A program made the position numbers and the translations under genes. Source: Caryophanales bacterium UBA5026 (GTDB lineage Bacteria > Bacillota_I > Bacilli_A > RF39 > UBA660). Taken from it: 64,000 nucleotides of DNA. Of this stretch, positions 50,956-60,426 are shown in pieces. Under the pieces are notes generated by a model. It saw only the letters and a program-made list of their open reading frames with translations, was not told the origin of the DNA and made no database searches. Numbering within the stretch: the stretch's first letter is position 1; every line of letters begins with the position of its first letter. The DNA lies in contig DICM01000028.1 of NCBI GenBank assembly GCA_002416285.1, positions 1-64,000 of the forward strand. The letters are read 5' to 3'.

Positions 50956-53178
50956 GTGAAATTAAAATTTCGTGCTGAATCAAAAGATGCGGCTATATTT
51001 GCTCTATATGCTTTATTTTTACTCTATCTTATCGCAGTTATTGTATTGAACGCGGTTTCTTTTGTTGGATCTAATACGATTCATGGACTCAATCCATTAC
51101 CTGCATTTGAACGTGATTTAATTGGTCCAACCATGACATTATATATTATCGCCTTAATTGCTTCATTTGCGAGTGTATCATCTCACTTTTTCGAACGTGA
51201 AAAAGGGATCGGGGTAAAAATTGCTCCGAAAAAAGAAAAAGGTTATTCAAGATGGTCAACTGATAAGGAAATGAAAGCGGAACTAAAATTAGTTCACCCA
51301 CAGGATGAACATAGTGAAGTAGCTGGAATTCCTTTAATTAATAATGGAAAAGAAATTTGGGTTGATGATGGATCCTACCATAATTTAATTATCGGTAGTA
51401 CAGGTTCTGGTAAAACAGAAATGCTCGTTCAACCGATGGTTAAGATTCTCGCAAAAAAAGGTGAATCTATGATTATCACCGATCCAAAAGGTGAAATCTA
51501 TGAAAATAATGCGAATGAATTACGTGAGCGTGGATATAATATTATTCTATTAAATTTCCGTGAACCACAAAAAGGAAATTGTTGGAATCCATTAACCTTA
51601 CCATATTCATTATATAAAGCGGGAAACTCTGATAAAGCAAATGAGCTATTAGATGATTTAGCAAAAAATATTCTTTATGATGAATCAAGCAAAGGAAATG
51701 ATCCTTTCTGGGAAAATACTTCAGCAGATTATTTTGCCGGACTATCATTAGCTTTATTTGATGATGCGAAAGAGGAAGAAATCAATCTTAATAGCATTAA
51801 CTTAATGACTACTGTGGGGGAAGAAAAGCTTGCTGGTTCCACTTATATGAAAGAGTATTTTAGTGATAAACCACAAACCTCAGCAGCATATGTCAATGTT
51901 GCGAGTACTCTAATGGCACCAAGTGAAACGAAAGGTAGTATCTTATCAGTATTTAAACAAAAAATAAAATTATTTTCATCACGTGAAAATTTATCAGAAA
52001 TGCTAGCACATAGTGATTTCGATATGGAAGATATCGGTAAGAAAAAAACAGCAGTATTTATTGTTATTCAAGATGAAAAGAAAACATACCACTCTTTAGT
52101 TACTATCTTCATCAAACAATGTTACGAAACATTAATCGGTGTTGCCCAACAAAATGGTGGAAAACTTGCTTACCGTACGAACTTTATTTTGGATGAGTTT
52201 GCTAATATGCCACCACTTAAAGATGTTACCACCATGGTAACAGCAGCACGTAGCCGTAAAATTCGTTTTAATTTTATCATTCAGAACTTTGCTCAATTGA
52301 ATCAAGTTTATGGTAAAGAGAACGGTGAAACGATCAAAGGTAACTGTGGTAATATTATTTATCTTATTAGTAGTGAGCTAGCTGCACTTGAAGAAATTAG
52401 TAAAATGTGTGGAGAAGTGAAATCGAAAAAAGATGATAAGACTGCCAGTACGCCATTAGTCACTGTAAGTGATTTGCAACGTATGAAAATGTGGTCAATT
52501 ATTGTAGTCCGTATTCGTATGATGCCATATAAAACAGTGATGACACCGAACTTTAAAATGGAAAGTGCTCATATGTGGGGAAAAGAGTATGGAAAAGCTG
52601 ATTATCCAGAAAGACAAAAACAAGTCGTTCCAGTCTTTGATTTAAAGGCGGTCGTCGATGAGAAAAGACAAAACAAAATGAACGAGATGTTTGGATCTAT
52701 GGGCGATATGTCAGCAATGCCTAATTTTCCAGGATTACCAGGAATGAACCCGATGATGGGATCAAATAATTCGATGCCAGGATTTCCAAATTTACCAGGA
52801 ATGAATCCATTTTCTGGTATGAATTCAGATCCAAAATCATCTCCAACTGGTGGAATTAATGTAGATGAATTGGTAAAAAGAATTGACGCTAAAATTGCCG
52901 AGCTTGAAGAAGAAGAACGTCTTGAAAAAGAGAAGTCAAACCAAGTCGATAATTTGTCAGGTGATGATTCTGAAATTGTCACTTCAATACCAACTAATTT
53001 AAATATCGTAGATCATGCGGGAGAAACTTCGGAAGCTATTACTGATAGTACTTCAGAAGAAGTTCCTGAATTTCTAAAAGAAGAAGAGAAACATAATGAT
53101 GAAGTGTCAATTAAATCACTTAGTGATATAACGGATGATCAATTCTTTGACGATTTCTTTCATGATGAAGACGAATAA
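50956..53178 (+). CDS. virD4: VirD4/TraG-type coupling ATPase
   Basis: 740 residues: two N-terminal membrane helices (about 15-38 and 52-75), then the coupling ATPase with Walker A 'GSTGSGKTEM' near 146, 'IITDPKGEIYENNANELRER', and Walker B 'NFILDEFANMPPL' near 410. The ARS and 'FIIQNFAQL' motifs follow. Residues 580-640 are Met/Pro/Gly/Asn-rich, then an acidic helical tail of 100. The coupling protein recruits substrate, so its presence shows that the machine exports something chosen, not just pilin. GTG start with AAGGGGG upstream. Last gene of the cluster. Confidence 0.92.
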   Translation: MKLKFRAESKDAAIFALYALFLLYLIAVIVLNAVSFVGSNTIHGLNPLPAFERDLIGPTMTLYIIALIASFASVSSHFFEREKGIGVKIAPKKEKGYSRWSTDKEMKAELKLVHPQDEHSEVAGIPLINNGKEIWVDDGSYHNLIIGSTGSGKTEMLVQPMVKILAKKGESMIITDPKGEIYENNANELRERGYNIILLNFREPQKGNCWNPLTLPYSLYKAGNSDKANELLDDLAKNILYDESSKGNDPFWENTSADYFAGLSLALFDDAKEEEINLNSINLMTTVGEEKLAGSTYMKEYFSDKPQTSAAYVNVASTLMAPSETKGSILSVFKQKIKLFSSRENLSEMLAHSDFDMEDIGKKKTAVFIVIQDEKKTYHSLVTIFIKQCYETLIGVAQQNGGKLAYRTNFILDEFANMPPLKDVTTMVTAARSRKIRFNFIIQNFAQLNQVYGKENGETIKGNCGNIIYLISSELAALEEISKMCGEVKSKKDDKTASTPLVTVSDLQRMKMWSIIVVRIRMMPYKTVMTPNFKMESAHMWGKEYGKADYPERQKQVVPVFDLKAVVDEKRQNKMNEMFGSMGDMSAMPNFPGLPGMNPMMGSNNSMPGFPNLPGMNPFSGMNSDPKSSPTGGINVDELVKRIDAKIAELEEEERLEKEKSNQVDNLSGDDSEIVTSIPTNLNIVDHAGETSEAITDSTSEEVPEFLKEEEKHNDEVSIKSLSDITDDQFFDDFFHDEDE

Positions 53179-53228
53179 AAATGAATCAAAAATAAAACTC
53201 CTACATACAATATAGTAGGGTGGTTAGA

Positions 53229-53519
53229 ATGATGTCCAGTATCTCTGTTGAAGATTTACTTAAGCATCTAGGTTCACTAAACATTATTGATATTAGAAGC
53301 ATTCAAAATTATAATAATAATCATATCCCAGGGTCTATTAATGTCCCATTTGATAATTTAATTCTTACTCCAGAAAAATATTTAAATCCTCGACAAAGTT
53401 ATTGTTTATATTGTCAAAAAGGATTATCAAGTAAGAGTGCTTGTCAAATATTATCTAGAAAAGGATATAAAGTCATGAACTTGCAGGGTGGATATGAAGA
53501 ATGGGTGCTCAAACATTAA
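53229..53519 (+). CDS. Single-domain rhodanese
   Basis: 96 residues. 'NIIDIRSIQNYNNNHIPGSI' is the rhodanese core with its HIPGS motif, the active loop is 'CQKGLSS' (Cys for persulphide), and 'NLQGGYEEW' is the usual end. It is a cytoplasmic sulphur carrier or transferase. ATG at 53229 follows AGGGTGG by five bases. Confidence 0.92.
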   Translation: MMSSISVEDLLKHLGSLNIIDIRSIQNYNNNHIPGSINVPFDNLILTPEKYLNPRQSYCLYCQKGLSSKSACQILSRKGYKVMNLQGGYEEWVLKH

Positions 53520-53543
53520 AAAAGATTTTCCAATCTTTTTTTC
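53518..53543 (+). terminator. Terminator of the rhodanese gene
   Basis: Stem AAAAGATT/AATCTTTT, loop TTCC, T-run. Confidence 0.88.
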
Positions 53544-53591
53544 TTTTCAAATCTCCCAATTTGTATTATAATGAAAGAGAATGAGGTAGTT

Positions 53592-54164
53592 ATGGAAAAC
53601 ATTATCGGAATGATCGTAGTGACATTAAAAAGTACTGTAATGTCAAATTCTATTTTGATTGGATTTAGTATTGGAATGCTCACCATTATATTAGAGTCAA
53701 TTATTCCAATTTTACCACTTGGTTTTTTCATTGCAACAAATATGTTAATATTTGGAAATCTAATTGGTTTTGTTTTATCGTGGGTTGCAACTATTATTGG
53801 TTGCTCGATCAGTTTCTTTCTGTTCAGACAAGGATTTCATTTTGTTAAGCGAAATGAAAAAATAGAAAGATTTATTTCCAAAGTAAATAAGATTCCTTTT
53901 CCAACTTTAGTATTAATGATGTCTTTTCCATTTTCACCAGCATTTTTATTTAATATTGCAGCAGGATGCTCTAAACTAACTTATCCTAAGTATTTAATCG
54001 CATTATTTCTTTCAAAAGCGATAGTTGTTTACTTTTGGGGATTTATTGGGACAACACTAGTAGAGAGTATTACTAATACTGCTGTTCTTTGGAAGTTATC
54101 TTTGTTACTTCTATTTGTATTTTTGTTATCAAAGATAGCAGTTCGAAATTTTAGATTAGAATGA
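53592..54164 (+). CDS. VTT-domain membrane protein (DedA/TVP38 superfamily)
   Basis: 190 residues, about five helices. 'LTIILESIIPILPLGFFIATN' is the re-entrant motif (Glu and Pro-Leu-Pro) of the VTT superfamily and 'FPFSPAFLFNIAAG' the second. Relatives move lipids, including undecaprenyl phosphate, between leaflets. ATG at 53592 with GAGGT upstream and TATAAT at 53567-53572. Followed at 10 bases by rmuC. Confidence 0.82.
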   Translation: MENIIGMIVVTLKSTVMSNSILIGFSIGMLTIILESIIPILPLGFFIATNMLIFGNLIGFVLSWVATIIGCSISFFLFRQGFHFVKRNEKIERFISKVNKIPFPTLVLMMSFPFSPAFLFNIAAGCSKLTYPKYLIALFLSKAIVVYFWGFIGTTLVESITNTAVLWKLSLLLLFVFLLSKIAVRNFRLE

Positions 54165-54174
54165 GAGGGATTTA

Positions 54175-55248
54175 ATGGAATATGTTATTCTGGGAATACT
54201 AATTTTAGTATTGGTTATTAGTGTTTTCTCACTATTTAAAAATATCAACGAATCAAATATTACAGAACGACTAGGGAAACTTGAAACCACCACTGTTAAA
54301 GAACTTGGGGATTTTCAGAATAATTTAACAAAAGAATTAAACCAGGATTTTTTAGCACTCAATGAGCGCCTAGAAGTAAGACTTCGATTAATCAATGATC
54401 AAGTGAATGAGCGATTGGATCAAAACTTTGAAAAAACCAATAAAACATTTACCTCTGTTCTGGAGAGACTGTCAAAAATAGATGAGGCACAAAAAAAGAT
54501 AGACCATCTTTCTAGTGATATTGTTTCATTGCAAAGTGTATTGACGGATAAAAAAACACGAGGTATTTTTGGTGAAGTTCATCTTCAACATATCCTAAGT
54601 AATGTATTTGGGGAAAATAATACAACAATTTATAAAATGCAATATTCTCTTGAGAATGGAACGATTGTAGATTGCGCTCTTTTTGCTCCAGATCCTTTAG
54701 GCTTACTTTGCATTGATTCTAAATTTCCATTGGAAAATTATCGTACGATGGTTGATAAAAATTATTCGGAGGAAATTCGTGAACAAGCAGCAAAGTTATT
54801 TAAATTAGACATGAAGAAGCACATTGATGCGATTTCTAACAAGTATATCATTCCTGGTGTAACATCAGATCAAGCAATTCTTTTTTTACCAGCAGAAGCA
54901 ATCTTTGCCGAAGTGAATGCTTACCATAGTGATATTATTGAGTATGCTTATAAAAAGAGAGTTTGGTTAACTAGTCCAACAACATTAATTAGTACATTAA
55001 CTACAATACAGATTATTATTAAAAATATGGAACGGGATCAATATGCGGCTGTAATTCATAAGGAATTACGACTATTAGACGAAGAATTTAGAAGATATAA
55101 GGATCGATGGGACAAGCTATCTAGAAGTATTGAAACCGTTGGACGAGATGTAAAAGATATACATACTACGACAGAGAAGATAACAAAAAGATTTCAGTCT
55201 ATTAATCAGGTTGAAGTCGATTCGTTAGAATATCAAGAAGGTGAGTAA
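54175..55248 (+). CDS. rmuC: RmuC-family DNA recombination-limiting protein
   Basis: 357 residues: an N-terminal membrane helix (1-20), a coiled coil (about 30-125), then the RmuC nuclease-like core with 'TRGIFGEVHLQHIL', 'DCALFAP', 'LCIDSKFPLENY' and 'FLPAEAIFAEV'. RmuC limits inversions at short repeats in E. coli. It could matter here given the many repeat genes, but that is speculative. Confidence 0.93.
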   Translation: MEYVILGILILVLVISVFSLFKNINESNITERLGKLETTTVKELGDFQNNLTKELNQDFLALNERLEVRLRLINDQVNERLDQNFEKTNKTFTSVLERLSKIDEAQKKIDHLSSDIVSLQSVLTDKKTRGIFGEVHLQHILSNVFGENNTTIYKMQYSLENGTIVDCALFAPDPLGLLCIDSKFPLENYRTMVDKNYSEEIREQAAKLFKLDMKKHIDAISNKYIIPGVTSDQAILFLPAEAIFAEVNAYHSDIIEYAYKKRVWLTSPTTLISTLTTIQIIIKNMERDQYAAVIHKELRLLDEEFRRYKDRWDKLSRSIETVGRDVKDIHTTTEKITKRFQSINQVEVDSLEYQEGE

Positions 55249-55250
55249 AT

Positions 55251-55793
55251 ATGAATCAAAATAATCATGATTATTTAGAAAGATATCCAGATTTAAAAAG
55301 ACTTCAAGAATATCAAAGCTATTTGAAAAATATTTCAGAATCAAGCAATGAAAAAAATCAAAATTCATCAGAGGGTATCACTAATGAAGAATTTTATGAG
55401 TATTTACGTACTTATCGCGATATTCTTCAAATTGGCTTTTCTAATATAAAATTAAGAGAAAAAATAGGGATATATCATCAATATTTTAAACATGGAGGTA
55501 ATTACGAAAGCCTATTAAAAGATATGAATCGTTTTGCTGATATAAATACAGAAGAAGGTCAAAAGGATTTTCAATTATATTGTTATATGTTAAATTATGC
55601 ACAACAGAATTTTAATAGTTCTAACAATCGTAAACAAGCTGGTATTTCTAAAATAAAGACTAGTGGAACCTTAGGTTCTAAATTTTATGGATCAGACGAT
55701 AAAGCTGCCTTTACAAGTGTCTGTATGCTAGCTTTACTTACTTTTCTATTTGAGACATTCTTCTTGGTATTGGGTTTTTTATTGTTTCATTAA
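55251..55793 (+). CDS. C-terminally anchored hypothetical protein
   Basis: 180 residues, unrecognised. Polar and mostly helical ('ITNEEFYEYLRTYRDIL', 'LYCYMLNYAQQNF') with a single membrane helix at about 155-178 and almost nothing after it, so tail-anchored with the bulk in the cytoplasm. AAGGTGA precedes ATG; two bases after rmuC, so co-transcribed. Confidence 0.6.
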   Translation: MNQNNHDYLERYPDLKRLQEYQSYLKNISESSNEKNQNSSEGITNEEFYEYLRTYRDILQIGFSNIKLREKIGIYHQYFKHGGNYESLLKDMNRFADINTEEGQKDFQLYCYMLNYAQQNFNSSNNRKQAGISKIKTSGTLGSKFYGSDDKAAFTSVCMLALLTFLFETFFLVLGFLLFH

Positions 55794-55816
55794 GATCATA
55801 AATATGATCTTTTTTC
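55792..55816 (+). terminator. Terminator of the rmuC operon
   Basis: Stem AGATCAT/ATGATCT, loop AAAT, T-run. Confidence 0.88.
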
Positions 55817-55894
55817 TTATAGTATGATTCTAGAATAAAATCTTATAAAATAAAATTTTATAAGTGTTTTTATTTTACTTAAATTTCACAAAAT

Positions 55895-55923
55895 TTGTCA
55901 ATTTTGCAAAAAACTGCTATAAT
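55895..55923 (+). promoter_or_regulatory. Promoter of the Big2 protein gene
   Basis: TTGTCA at 55895-55900, 17-base spacer, TATAAT at 55918-55923. Confidence 0.85.
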
Positions 55924-55948
55924 ATCAGTAACAAATGGGGGGGATAAT

Positions 55949-57781
55949 ATGAAATTGAAAAATAAGATGAAGAATTCATTTTTATTTGCTTTCGCATTCT
56001 TAGTTTTATTTTTAGGTTTTGGACAAGAAAGAATTAGTGCTGTTGAAATAGCTGCTACTAATCCTAAAATTAGTTTAAGCTATGGAAGTACAAGTATGTT
56101 AAAAGGAAATACATATACTTTAAAGGCTACTATAAAACCATCAAATTATAAGGATAAAAGAGTAAGTTGGTCTTCTTCTAATGAGAGTGTAGCAACTGTA
56201 GAAAATGGTGTTGTAAAGGCTCATTCAGTTGGAACAGCGATAATTACTGCAAGACTAGAAGCAACTGGAGCAACCGCAAAAAAGACAATTAATGTAAAAC
56301 CTGTTTATGCAAGTAAGGTAACGATCAATACATCAGCATTTGAAATGTCTAATGGGAAACAAAAACAACTTACGGCGACAGTAAGTCCAAGCAATGTTGA
56401 AAAAAATGGTGTTTCTTGGAAATCATCAAAAACAAGTGTAGTATCAGTTGATCAAAATGGGCTTGTAACTGCTTATAAAAATGGAACAGCATATATAACA
56501 GCTACGAGTAATGATGGGAAAAGAAAAGCAACTGTTCGAGTTAAAGTGACAGTGCCATCGCCATCTAATCTAATTATTTCTAGTACAACAGATACAATTA
56601 ATAAGAATCAACAACTAAAACTAAATGTATCAGTAGAACCAAAAGGATCTGATGCCGGAAAATTTATCTGGAGTAGCAGCAATTCATCTGTTGCTTCTGT
56701 AAATAGTAGTGGATACATTACTGGTAGAAAAGCTGGAACAGTAACAATTACTGTAAAAGCAAAAAATGGTGGATCAAGTGCATCTATCGATATAACAGTT
56801 GAGGATAAAAAATTAAATAAACTTTATTTTAACGATAAAGAACTAGAAGTTGAAGTTAATGAGAATCAAAAATTAAGTTTAGAGATAGAACCTGCCACAG
56901 CTTCAACCAATTTAAAATGGTCTAGTAGTAAGAGTACTGTCGTATCAGTTGATAATAATGGTAATATAAAGCCTAAAAAAGAGGGAACTGCAACAATAAC
57001 TGTAAAAGATAATGATACTAAAAAAACAGCCAAAATTAAAATAACTGTTACAGATCCAAAAAAACATTTAAAACTCGATATTCAGTCTTTAGCACTTGAT
57101 ATTAATGGTGGAGAGTTTATTCATGTCTACACTGATGATGAAGTTACTTGGAAAAGTAAAAATAGTAGTATCGCATCTGTTAATCAATATGGTAGAGTAA
57201 TTGGTAAAAAACGTGGAAAGACAACTATAACTGCTAAAACATCAGATGGTAAAACCGCATCCGTTTCAGTTGAAGTAAGAAGTCGCAAAGCGAGCAATCC
57301 AGAGGAAACACCTGTTTATTTGGAATTTAATATCGATGATGAATGGGATTTAATGATTCCAGGAATGTATATTGATTTTGACGAGGTTGACTTAATTAGT
57401 AGTAATGAGGACGTTTTTACAGTTGATGGGGATGGTCTTGTTACCGCTACTGGAGCTGGTAAAGCTTATTTGACAATTTCACCTTATCGTGGTGAAGATC
57501 GATATGTATATGTCAATGTAAAAGAGATCGCAGTTAAAAAGGTAAAGGTTAGTGATTCTAAATTAACTTTAACAGTTGGTGAAGAATATGAGGTTGATGG
57601 TTGGGTAGAACCAGACGATGCGAGCAATAAAAATCTTATTTGGGGAAGTAAAAAAGATTCTATCGCGAGTGTAGATGAGGGAGTTATTTGTGCAAATAAA
57701 AAAGGAAGTACGACAATCTATGTCTATTCTCATGATCGTAAGAAGAGTGCAAAAATTTCTGTAAAAGTAATAGAGGATTAA
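55949..57781 (+). CDS. Secreted protein of seven Big2 Ig-like domains
   Basis: 610 residues: signal peptide (about 1-32), then seven Big2-type domains of about 75-85 residues, each with the '.L.VG....L.A.V.P' start and 'W.SSN.SVA.V...G.V.....G.A.IT' pattern. Domains five and six are more diverged. No LPxTG or C-terminal helix. Such Ig arrays bind glycans or matrix on the surface or the wall. A GGGGGGG precedes the ATG at 55949. The 3' end and terminator have a decayed copy at 61127. Confidence 0.88.
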   Translation: MKLKNKMKNSFLFAFAFLVLFLGFGQERISAVEIAATNPKISLSYGSTSMLKGNTYTLKATIKPSNYKDKRVSWSSSNESVATVENGVVKAHSVGTAIITARLEATGATAKKTINVKPVYASKVTINTSAFEMSNGKQKQLTATVSPSNVEKNGVSWKSSKTSVVSVDQNGLVTAYKNGTAYITATSNDGKRKATVRVKVTVPSPSNLIISSTTDTINKNQQLKLNVSVEPKGSDAGKFIWSSSNSSVASVNSSGYITGRKAGTVTITVKAKNGGSSASIDITVEDKKLNKLYFNDKELEVEVNENQKLSLEIEPATASTNLKWSSSKSTVVSVDNNGNIKPKKEGTATITVKDNDTKKTAKIKITVTDPKKHLKLDIQSLALDINGGEFIHVYTDDEVTWKSKNSSIASVNQYGRVIGKKRGKTTITAKTSDGKTASVSVEVRSRKASNPEETPVYLEFNIDDEWDLMIPGMYIDFDEVDLISSNEDVFTVDGDGLVTATGAGKAYLTISPYRGEDRYVYVNVKEIAVKKVKVSDSKLTLTVGEEYEVDGWVEPDDASNKNLIWGSKKDSIASVDEGVICANKKGSTTIYVYSHDRKKSAKISVKVIED

Positions 57782-57796
57782 CTCCTCTATTTTTTG
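57770..57796 (+). terminator. Terminator of the Big2 gene
   Basis: Stem ATAGAGGA/TCCTCTAT, loop TTAAC, T-run; it includes the stop codon. Confidence 0.88.
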
Positions 57797-57809
57797 TTTG
57801 CAATATGTC

Positions 57810-57838
57810 TTGTAATTCGACAAAAAATGTGTTATTCT
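57810..57838 (+). promoter_or_regulatory. Possible promoter of the LRR gene
   Basis: TTGTAA, 17-base spacer, TATTCT at 57833-57838. Confidence 0.5.
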
Positions 57839-57890
57839 TAGGGAGAATAGGAATACTGATGTAAATCTGTAAACTGAGGAGTGAAAATTG

Positions 57891-60365
57891 ATGAAATCAA
57901 AAGGGTTTACGCTAATTGAATTATTAGCGGTAATCGTAATACTTTCTATTATTGCACTTATTGCAACACCGTTGATTCTCGGTGTAATTGATAATGCAAA
58001 AACAGGAGCATTTAAGGCTAGTAGTAAGGGAATTGTCGAGGCAGCGGAGCAAAGCTATATGCTAAAACAATTGAATGAAGAAAGCTTAACTTTAACGGAG
58101 TATCAATATGAAAATGGTAATTCTAATCGTGTACAAGGAAATATAGATGTGGATTACAAGGGAAGTAATCCCACTAGTGGTATACTATTTATCAATGACG
58201 AAGGTAAGGTTGCGATTGCTTTTTATCAATATGGATATTGTGCGTCAAAATCATATGAGAATGGTGAAGTTAATTTTGAGCAAATGTCAAAAGAAGAATG
58301 TAGTGTACCTGAAGACCCAATCGATGATACGATTAGTATCGTATCAAATTCAGGAGACTATGTGGCAATAACTCCAGGAACGAATGTTGATCTAATGAAT
58401 TACTTTACTGTTACGAGCGAAAGTGAAATTGAAAATAGTACTTGCAAGAGTGATGAGAATGAAATTATCGCTACAGAAGGTTTAGAACAAGGGAGTTATA
58501 ATATTGAATGTAGTGTGAAGAATGTTAATGGTGGGAAAGATAGTGCAACCATTAATTTGGCAGTGAACAATTGCTATCAATTTAATCCGAGTACTAATGC
58601 TATAACTGATTATTATTGTTACCAAGGAAATAGTAATGGGCAGCCGACCATTACTGATTTAAATATTCCATTTTCTATTAATCAAGTAAATATTATAAAT
58701 TTAAAGCAGAATGCCTTTAAATACAATAATTTAACAAGTGTAACAATCCCAAACAGTGTTACAAATATAGAGGATTCCGCTTTTTATGGAGATAAATTAG
58801 TAAGTGTCACAATTCCAAATAGTGTTATAAGTATAGGTGATTATGCTTTTGCTTATAATACTCTAGCAGATGTTACTGTTTCAAATAGCGTTACAAGTAT
58901 AGGTATTTCTGCTTTTACTTCTAACAAACTAACAAGTGTGACAATTCCAAATAGTGTTACAAGTATCGGAAGTTCTGCTTTTCGTACAAATCAACTAACG
59001 AGTGTAACGATTCCAGATAGTGTTACAAGTATAGGTGGTTCTGCTTTTTATGGAAATAAATTAGTAAGTGTAACGATTCCAAATAGTGTTACAAGTATAG
59101 GTGGTTCTGCTTTTGAAGCAAATAAATTAGTAAGTGTAACAATATCAAATAGTATTACAAATATATACGATTACACCTTTGCTTCCAATCAATTAACGAG
59201 TGTAACAATTCCAGATGGTGTTACAAGTATAGGAGTTAACGCTTTTGCTGAGAATAAATTACAAAGTGTGACAATACCCGACAGTGTCACAAGTATAAAA
59301 TGGAGTGCCTTTTATAAAAATCAACTGACTAATGTAACAATTCCTGGAAGTGTTACAGAAATATCATCTAGTGCATTTGCAAGTAATCAACTAACAAATG
59401 TAACTATATTAAACGGTCCGAAATGGATCAGCGATTCTGCTTTCGCTTATAATCAACTGACTAATGTAATAATTCCAGATAGTGTAACAAGTATAGGAAG
59501 TTCTGCTTTTGCTTGTAATCGAATAACAAGTGTGACAATACCCAACAGTATCACAAGTATTGGGAATTCTGCTTTTCTTCAGAATCAACTTACAAGTGTA
59601 ACAATCCCAGATAGTGTAACAAGTATAGGTGATTCAGCTTTTAAATACAATAGTTTAACAAGTGTAACAATATCAAACAGTATTTCAAATATAGCAAATA
59701 ATACGTTTGCATATAATCACTTAACAAATGTAACGATACCAAATGGTGTTACAGTTGTAGGGAGTCATGCTTTTGCCTCTAATGATTTAACAAGTGTAAC
59801 AATTCCCGGAAGTGTTACAGATATATATTCCAATCCATTTGTTACTAATCCGGATGCGAAGATAATCGTTGATGCCAACAATTCAAATTATAAATCTGTT
59901 AATGGAGCGGTATATACAAAAGACGGAGAATCTTTAATTCATGGGAATAAAGATATGGCAAATAATATAGAAAATGGTGTTAAAAGAATAGAAGAATATG
60001 CTTTCTATGGAAATCAACTTACCAGTGTGACAATACCAAATAGTGTTACACGGATAGGATATTATGCCTTTGAATATAATTATCTAACAAGTGTGATAAT
60101 ACCAAATAGTGTTACAAGTATTGAAGAACGGTCCTTTTCAAATAATGACCTAACAAATGTAACAATTTCAGACAGTGTTACATGGATAGGAGATAAAGCC
60201 TTTTGCAAAGATTTCTATAATAATAATACACTCAATGCAATTATAAATAAAACAGGACGTTCATTTGGTTGGAGTGATATTACTTGTTCAAATCAATCAG
60301 GTCAGACCTTTGTAACTGGAACGGTAATTCATCAAAATGGGAATATTAATGTGTCTGATTCCTAA
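57891..60365 (+). CDS. BspA-type leucine-rich-repeat protein with type IV prepilin N-terminus
   Basis: 824 residues. The first six residues precede 'GFTLIELLAVIVILSIIAL', a textbook prepilin motif (Gly -1, Phe +1, Glu +5). A pilin-like body of about 110 residues has a Cys pair; a linking beta domain with further Cys follows, then 20 repeats of 22 residues ('QLTSVTIPNSVTSIGSSAF' type, BspA/LRR_5) broken once near residue 660. BspA-type LRR domains bind fibronectin and host cells. ATG at 57891 is favoured over TTG at 57888, with GAGGAGTGA upstream. Anchoring by the prepilin helix, or assembly as a pilus-tip subunit, is inference. Confidence 0.88.
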   Translation: MKSKGFTLIELLAVIVILSIIALIATPLILGVIDNAKTGAFKASSKGIVEAAEQSYMLKQLNEESLTLTEYQYENGNSNRVQGNIDVDYKGSNPTSGILFINDEGKVAIAFYQYGYCASKSYENGEVNFEQMSKEECSVPEDPIDDTISIVSNSGDYVAITPGTNVDLMNYFTVTSESEIENSTCKSDENEIIATEGLEQGSYNIECSVKNVNGGKDSATINLAVNNCYQFNPSTNAITDYYCYQGNSNGQPTITDLNIPFSINQVNIINLKQNAFKYNNLTSVTIPNSVTNIEDSAFYGDKLVSVTIPNSVISIGDYAFAYNTLADVTVSNSVTSIGISAFTSNKLTSVTIPNSVTSIGSSAFRTNQLTSVTIPDSVTSIGGSAFYGNKLVSVTIPNSVTSIGGSAFEANKLVSVTISNSITNIYDYTFASNQLTSVTIPDGVTSIGVNAFAENKLQSVTIPDSVTSIKWSAFYKNQLTNVTIPGSVTEISSSAFASNQLTNVTILNGPKWISDSAFAYNQLTNVIIPDSVTSIGSSAFACNRITSVTIPNSITSIGNSAFLQNQLTSVTIPDSVTSIGDSAFKYNSLTSVTISNSISNIANNTFAYNHLTNVTIPNGVTVVGSHAFASNDLTSVTIPGSVTDIYSNPFVTNPDAKIIVDANNSNYKSVNGAVYTKDGESLIHGNKDMANNIENGVKRIEEYAFYGNQLTSVTIPNSVTRIGYYAFEYNYLTSVIIPNSVTSIEERSFSNNDLTNVTISDSVTWIGDKAFCKDFYNNNTLNAIINKTGRSFGWSDITCSNQSGQTFVTGTVIHQNGNINVSDS
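58715..60215 (+). repeat. 66-bp coding repeats (LRR), about 20 copies
   Basis: The 22-codon unit recurs at 66-base spacing (for example AGTGTAACGATTCC at 59001 and 59067), with one 160-base interruption near 59850-60000. High identity makes unequal recombination likely. Confidence 0.9.
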
Positions 60366-60426
60366 TAGAAATTAAAATTATTTGGTGATTTTTAAACAAA
60401 TGTATAAAGAAAGGAAATAGATTATA

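Noticed and set aside
29464..53178. Reading the cluster as an integrative conjugative element
   Set aside because: No relaxase, integrase, replication or partition gene, att repeat or tRNA end is visible, and both flanks are ordinary chromosomal genes.
58715..60215. CRISPR-like regular repeats
   Set aside because: The 66-base units are in frame, have no unique spacers and encode leucine-rich repeats.
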